A DNA stretch of 64,000 bases, taken from the NCBI RefSeq assembly GCF_018531465.1, contig NZ_JAHDTF010000041.1, positions 1 to 64,000 of the forward strand, written 5' to 3'. The position numbers and the translations under genes are program-made. The stretch is from Sphaerisporangium fuscum. Its GTDB lineage: Bacteria; Actinomycetota; Actinomycetes; Streptosporangiales; Streptosporangiaceae. Of this stretch, positions 60,188 through 64,000 are shown one piece after another. Below the pieces are notes generated by a model, which was given only the letters and a program-made list of their open reading frames with translations, searched no databases and was not told the origin of the DNA. Numbering within the stretch: the first letter of the stretch is position 1; each line of letters begins with the position of its first letter.

Positions 60188-60216
60188 AAGACCCCGGCAG
60201 GCGCCGGGGTCTTTCT
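60188..60216 (+). terminator. intrinsic terminator of the GH87-like gene
   Basis: AAGACCCCGGC (60188-60198) pairs perfectly with GCCGGGGTCTT (60203-60213) around AGGC, followed by a short TCTC. It lies 22 bases after the stop. Confidence 0.9.
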
Positions 60217-60419
60217 CATGGCGGACGGGACCTCCGCCGCCGGCTCGAGGACCGGTCGTGAAATTTTCAGGCGACCCTCCAGGTCCGTCTCGCGGAACAC
60301 CCTGGTCAAGCGCGTGCGCTCCTGCCGCGCGGGGCAGGCCTGGTTGACGTGCCCGACGTCGATCCCGTGTACTCCGCGACACCACCCTTTGTTCCTGAGA
60401 GCGCATGCGAATCGCACAG

Positions 60420-60433
60420 TGTTAGCGCTAACA
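60420..60433. promoter_or_regulatory. LacI-type operator before GH43-GH62 operon
   Basis: TGTTAGCGCTAACA is a perfect 14-base palindrome with the central CG typical of LacI-family operators, here in the upstream region of two arabinofuranosidase-type genes, 35 bases before the GH43 start. It differs from the two other operator types in this window, so a separate regulator encoded elsewhere should bind it. Confidence 0.75.
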
Positions 60434-60467
60434 ATCGATGTTCCCCCTCGTCCACGGAGGATTGACA

Positions 60468-62114
60468 GTGCTCAGCACTCGACGATGGCGCCGATGGGCG
60501 GCCGCGTTGGTCCCGCTGTTACTCGCCGGCGGCCTCATGGCCATCCCCGCCGGGGCCGCGACCGTCGACATCGACCAGCAAGGGCGACTCGCCGGCGGCA
60601 CAACCCTCGCTCCCGCGTCCACTTACACCAACCCGGTCGTGTGGCAGGACTTCGCCGACGGCGACATCATCCGGGTCGGCGACGCCTACTACTACTCGGC
60701 CTCGACGATGCACTACTCACCGGGCGCGCCGATCCTGCGGTCCTACGACCTGGTGAACTGGGAGTACGCGGGCCACTCGGTGCCGCGGCTCGACTTCGAC
60801 TCCAGCGCCTATGACCTGAACGGCGGACGCGCCTACGTCAAGGGCATCTGGGCCTCGGCGTTCAACTACCGGCCCAGCAACAGCACGTACTACTGGATCG
60901 GTTGCACCGAGTTCAACCGCACCTACGTCTACACCGCCTCGGCCGTCGACGGCACGTGGACCAAGCGGTCGCGGATCAACAACTGCTACTACGACGCCGG
61001 TCTGCTGATCGACGACAACGACACCATGTACGTCGCCTACGGCAACACCACCATCAGCGTCGCCCAGCTGTCGGCCGACGGGCTCAGCCAGGTGCGCAGC
61101 CAGCAGGTCTTCAGCACGCCCTCCAGCGTCGGCACGCTGGAAGGCTCCCGCTTCTACAAGCGCGGCGGCTACTACTACATCTGGACGACCCGCCCGGCCA
61201 ACGGGCAATACGTGCTGCGCTCGACCAGCCCATGGGGTCCGTACGAGATGCGCCAGGTGCTGCTGAACATGCCGAGCCCGATCCCCGGCGGCGGGGTGCC
61301 GCACCAGGGCGGCCTGGTGCAGACGCAGAACGGCGCCTGGTACTACATGGCGTTCGTCGACGCCTACCCCGGCGGACGGGTGCCGGTGCTGGCACCGATC
61401 TCCTGGAGCTCCGACGGGTGGCCGTCGGTGCAGACCGTGAACGGTGGCTGGGGCGCCACCTACCCCAAGCCGAACATCTCCACGACCAAGACCGTGAAGT
61501 CGGTGATCGGCCCTGACACGTTCACCACGAGCGCGCTCGACCCGCGCTGGGAGTGGAACCACAACCCCGACAACACCAAGTGGTCCTCCGGCAGCGGGCT
61601 GCGGCTGCAGACCGCGACCGTCACCACCGACCTGTACAACGCGCGTGACACGCTGACCCACCGCATCCAGGGCCCCTCGTCCACGGCGACGATCGAGCTG
61701 GACTACTCGGCGATGGCCGACGGCGACCGGGCGGGTTTGGCGATGCTGCGCGACTCCTCGGCCTGGATCGGCGTCCGGCGCGACAACGGCGCCTACCGGG
61801 TCGTGATGACCGACAACCTGACGATGAACAGCAGTTGGCAGACCACGTCGACCGGCAGCGAGGCGGCCTCGGCCGCGGTGTCGGGCGGCCGGATCTGGCT
61901 GCGCGTCAACGCCGACATCCATCCGGGTTCGGGCCGCCAGGCACGCTTCTCCTACAGCACGGACGGCACCAACTTCACCGTCCTCGGCCGGGCCTTCACC
62001 CTGAACAACGCCTGGCAGTTCTTCATGGGCTACCGGTTCGGCATCTTCAACTACGCCACCCGGGCCCTCGGCGGCGCCGTGACCGTGCGGCGGTTCGACC
62101 TGACCACCCCATGA
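60468..62114 (+). CDS. secreted GH43 arabinofuranosidase/xylosidase
   Basis: A 548-residue exported enzyme. Its signal peptide is about residues 1-31 (LSTRRWRRWAAALVPLLLAGG, cleaved near AGAA). The GH43 five-bladed propeller has the expected Asp in VVWQDFADGDIIRV, the second Asp in CYYDAGLLIDDNDTMYVAYG and the acid Glu in VGTLEGSRFYKRGGYYYIW. A carboxy-terminal beta-sandwich (about 350-548, TFTTSALDPRWEWNHNPD) is the DUF1349/GH43_C2-like accessory domain. GTG 60468 is chosen because GGAGG is seven bases upstream. It probably removes arabinose or xylose side chains of plant arabinoxylan. A GH62 gene follows. Confidence 0.9.
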   Translation: MLSTRRWRRWAAALVPLLLAGGLMAIPAGAATVDIDQQGRLAGGTTLAPASTYTNPVVWQDFADGDIIRVGDAYYYSASTMHYSPGAPILRSYDLVNWEYAGHSVPRLDFDSSAYDLNGGRAYVKGIWASAFNYRPSNSTYYWIGCTEFNRTYVYTASAVDGTWTKRSRINNCYYDAGLLIDDNDTMYVAYGNTTISVAQLSADGLSQVRSQQVFSTPSSVGTLEGSRFYKRGGYYYIWTTRPANGQYVLRSTSPWGPYEMRQVLLNMPSPIPGGGVPHQGGLVQTQNGAWYYMAFVDAYPGGRVPVLAPISWSSDGWPSVQTVNGGWGATYPKPNISTTKTVKSVIGPDTFTTSALDPRWEWNHNPDNTKWSSGSGLRLQTATVTTDLYNARDTLTHRIQGPSSTATIELDYSAMADGDRAGLAMLRDSSAWIGVRRDNGAYRVVMTDNLTMNSSWQTTSTGSEAASAAVSGGRIWLRVNADIHPGSGRQARFSYSTDGTNFTVLGRAFTLNNAWQFFMGYRFGIFNYATRALGGAVTVRRFDLTTP

Positions 62115-62154
62115 GCGCGGAAGGGCGTCCGCACCATCGAAAAGGAGCGAGTTC

Positions 62155-63690
62155 TTGGATACCACGTACGTGACCCCATCCCCGTCTGAGCCCGGACCGG
62201 CGCTCAGCACCCCGCGTTCCCGGGTACGCCGGAGCGCGGCGGCCGTCCTCGCGGTGGTGGCCACGCTCATCGCCGGCCTCCTGGTCGCATTGGGGACCAC
62301 CCCGGCCGCGAACGCGGCGACCGTCGACACCAGTGCCTGGTACGTGCTGCTCAACCGCAACAGCGGCAAGGCGCTGGACGTGTACAACCTGGCCACCAAT
62401 GACGGCGCGCGGATCACCCAGTGGACGCGCAACGACGGCGACAACCAGCAATGGCAGTTCGTGGACTCCGGTGGCGGCTACTACCGGCTGAAGTCCAGGC
62501 TTTCCGGCAAGGTGCTGGACGTCTACAACTTCTCGACCGCCGACGGTGGCAGCATCGTGCAGTGGAGCGACGGTAACGGCACCAACCAGCAGTTCCGTCT
62601 CGCGGACTCCGACGGCGGCTACATCCGGCTGGTCAACCGCAACAGCGGCAAGGCGGTCGAGGTGCAGGGCGCCTCCACCGCGGACGGCGGCAACATCGTC
62701 CAGTACACCGACTGGAACGGCGCCAACCAGCAGTGGCAACTCGTCAAGATGGGCGACACCACCCCCACGCCGCCGCCCGGCACGTGCGATCTTCCGTCGA
62801 CGTACCACTGGACGTCGACGGGCCCCCTGGCGACCCCGAAGTCGGGCTGGGTCTCGCTCAAGGACTTCACCAACGTCGTCTACAACGGCAAGCACCTGGT
62901 CTACGCGACGACGCACGATACGGGATCGAGCTGGGGCTCGATGGGCTTCAGCCCCTTCACCAACTGGTCCGACATGGCCTCGGCCACCCAGACCAAGATG
63001 AATTCCGGCACCGTCGCGCCGACGCTCTTCTACTTCGCCCCGAAGAACATCTGGGTGCTCGCCTACCAGTGGGGTGGGACCGCCTTCTCCTACAGGACGT
63101 CGAGCGACCCCACCAACCCGAACGGCTGGTCGTCGCAGCAGGTGCTCTTCTCTGGAAGCATCTCCGGCTCCGGAACAGGACCTATCGACCAGACCCTCAT
63201 CGGTGACGGCACGAACATGTATCTGTTCTTCGCCGGGGACAACGGCAAGATCTACCGGGCCAGTATGCCGATCGGGAACTTCCCGGGCAGTTTCGGCTCG
63301 ACCTCGACGGTGGTCATGAGCGACTCGACGAACAACCTGTTCGAAGGCGTTCAGGTCTACAAGCTCCAGGGGCAGAACAAGTACCTCATGCTCGTCGAGG
63401 CGATCGGCGCGCAGGGGCGCTACTTCCGCTCGTTCACGGCCACCAGCCTGGGCGGTTCGTGGACACCGCAGGCCGCGTCCGAGGGCAATCCCTTCGCCGG
63501 CAAGGCCAACAGCGGCGCCACCTGGACCAACGACATCAGCCACGGCGACCTGGTCCGCAACAACCCCGATCAGACCATGACCGTTGACCCCTGCAATCTG
63601 CAGTTGCTCTACCAGGGACGTGCCACCAACTCCGGCGGTGACTACGGCCTGCTGCCTTACCGGCCGGCGGTGCTGACACTGCAGCGCTGA
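62155..63690 (+). CDS. secreted CBM13-GH62 alpha-L-arabinofuranosidase
   Basis: A 511-residue exported enzyme. Long signal/anchor region: residues 1-55 (basic SRVRRSAAAVLAVVATLIAGLL, cleaved near ANAA). A ricin-type CBM13 trefoil follows, with three QxW repeats (NQQWQF, NQQFRL, NQQWQL; about 57-197). A proline/threonine linker leads to a GH62 propeller. Catalytic Asp residues lie in SLKDFTNVVYNGKHLVYAT and GPIDQTLIGD, and the acid Glu in NLFEGVQVYKLQG. GH62 enzymes release arabinose from arabinoxylan. TTG 62155 has AAGGAG seven bases upstream. Only 40 bases separate it from the GH43 gene, so they form one operon. Confidence 0.94.
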   Translation: MDTTYVTPSPSEPGPALSTPRSRVRRSAAAVLAVVATLIAGLLVALGTTPAANAATVDTSAWYVLLNRNSGKALDVYNLATNDGARITQWTRNDGDNQQWQFVDSGGGYYRLKSRLSGKVLDVYNFSTADGGSIVQWSDGNGTNQQFRLADSDGGYIRLVNRNSGKAVEVQGASTADGGNIVQYTDWNGANQQWQLVKMGDTTPTPPPGTCDLPSTYHWTSTGPLATPKSGWVSLKDFTNVVYNGKHLVYATTHDTGSSWGSMGFSPFTNWSDMASATQTKMNSGTVAPTLFYFAPKNIWVLAYQWGGTAFSYRTSSDPTNPNGWSSQQVLFSGSISGSGTGPIDQTLIGDGTNMYLFFAGDNGKIYRASMPIGNFPGSFGSTSTVVMSDSTNNLFEGVQVYKLQGQNKYLMLVEAIGAQGRYFRSFTATSLGGSWTPQAASEGNPFAGKANSGATWTNDISHGDLVRNNPDQTMTVDPCNLQLLYQGRATNSGGDYGLLPYRPAVLTLQR

Positions 63691-63829
63691 TCGGCGCGCG
63701 GGTCCTGTTCCGGCGTTCCCGACGTCCCCGGCGAAGGCGTGTGCCGAATCCGGTGAGCGTTGTCACGGCACTCGATCAGGACCAGATGGAGCCGTAACGG
63801 CGGGCTCGGTGCACGGCCGGGCCCGCCCT

Positions 63830-63850
63830 CGGGCACGCAGAGCGTGCCCG
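63830..63850 (+). terminator. hairpin after GH62 gene
   Basis: CGGGCACGC (63830-63838) and GCGTGCCCG (63842-63850) form a perfect 9-base stem with an AGA loop, 139 bases after the stop. No T-run follows. It may end the GH43-GH62 transcript. Confidence 0.5.
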
Positions 63851-63949
63851 GATCACCCTGCTGTCCGAGCGGGGAGTTCGCGCCGGCCGTCACGACGCGG
63901 TGGCCTCGGTGCTCGGGAGAACGATCGTCCGTCGATGCTTGGAGATGAA

Positions 63950-64000
63950 GTGTCCCCCTCGTCACTCAGTCGCCGTCAGCTCTTCCAGGCCGCGGGCGTC
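63950..64000 (+). CDS. start of a Tat-exported protein gene (cut by window edge)
   Basis: Only 17 codons are inside the window: GTG followed by SPSSLSRRQLFQAAGV. The SRRQLF segment is a twin-arginine (Tat) signal, which exports folded proteins. GGAG lies five bases upstream of the GTG. The nature of the mature protein lies beyond the right edge; a further carbohydrate-active enzyme is likely from context. Confidence 0.7.
   Translation, partial: MSPSSLSRRQLFQAAGV

Noticed and set aside
1..64000. CRISPR array or prophage
   Set aside because: No regularly spaced direct repeats, and no integrase, terminase, capsid or cas genes, were seen in the window.

Overview
The window is about 64 kb of very GC-rich DNA. 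Codons end almost always in G or C, starts are often GTG or TTG, short genes are packed in 4-base ATGA/GTGA overlaps, and the tRNA lacks an encoded CCA. With an FxSxx-COOH peptide cluster, SecA2, CebR-type and LacI-type operators and many secreted carbohydrate-active enzymes, this points to a filamentous actinobacterium, most likely of the Streptosporangiales (inference). The chromosome reads as ordinary with accessory islands. I saw no CRISPR array, prophage or intact insertion sequence.

Layout. 1-4.5 kb: the 3' end of glpK, then a LysR regulator translationally coupled to a class A beta-lactamase-like hydrolase, divergent from a MecA/PBP-like transpeptidase. 4.6-6.8 kb: a hemerythrin-like protein and a WGR/beta-propeller protein. 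6.8-13.7 kb: a LacI regulator and sugar ABC transporter operon, divergent from a glycogen-debranching-type glucosidase, with two palindromic operators between them. 13.7-21.8 kb: MarR/MFS, DUF4253, DUF5302, a RsbW-like ATPase behind CebR-type operators, a glutaryl-CoA dehydrogenase-like enzyme, ArsR/SRPBCC, and PadR with a membrane partner. 21.9-29.3 kb: a cis-prenyltransferase, a small secreted protein, SecA2, a DHA2 exporter, an EamA transporter with a putative leader peptide, and a hydrolase.

29.3-39.4 kb is the most interesting stretch. It holds an FxSxx-COOH RiPP locus read leftward: fxsA precursor, fxsB radical SAM/SPASM maturase fused to a HExxH domain, fxsC TIR-like protein, and fxsT, a giant ParA-like/TIR-like/NB-ARC/TPR protein. 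Across an AT-rich 0.8 kb gap lies a divergent SLATT membrane effector plus SLOG sensor pair. Together these resemble a conflict or immune-type signalling island built around a modified peptide.

39.5-43.6 kb: a VOC protein, a DMT transporter, an FAD monooxygenase with a divergent TetR, and a GNAT. 43.7-48.3 kb: a tight operon of an APH-like kinase and three acyl-CoA dehydrogenases. Its promoter carries a palindrome closely related to one in front of the TetR gene at 51.9-52.5 kb. 48.3-56 kb: a two-component system, a secreted PAF-AH-like lipase, TetR, NERD, VWA and MoxR proteins, and tRNA-Lys(CUU). 56.5-64 kb: a secreted polysaccharide-degrading block of a multimodular beta-helix hydrolase (GH87-like), then GH43 and CBM13-GH62 arabinofuranosidase-type enzymes behind a LacI-type operator. 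A partial Tat-exported protein gene runs off the right edge.
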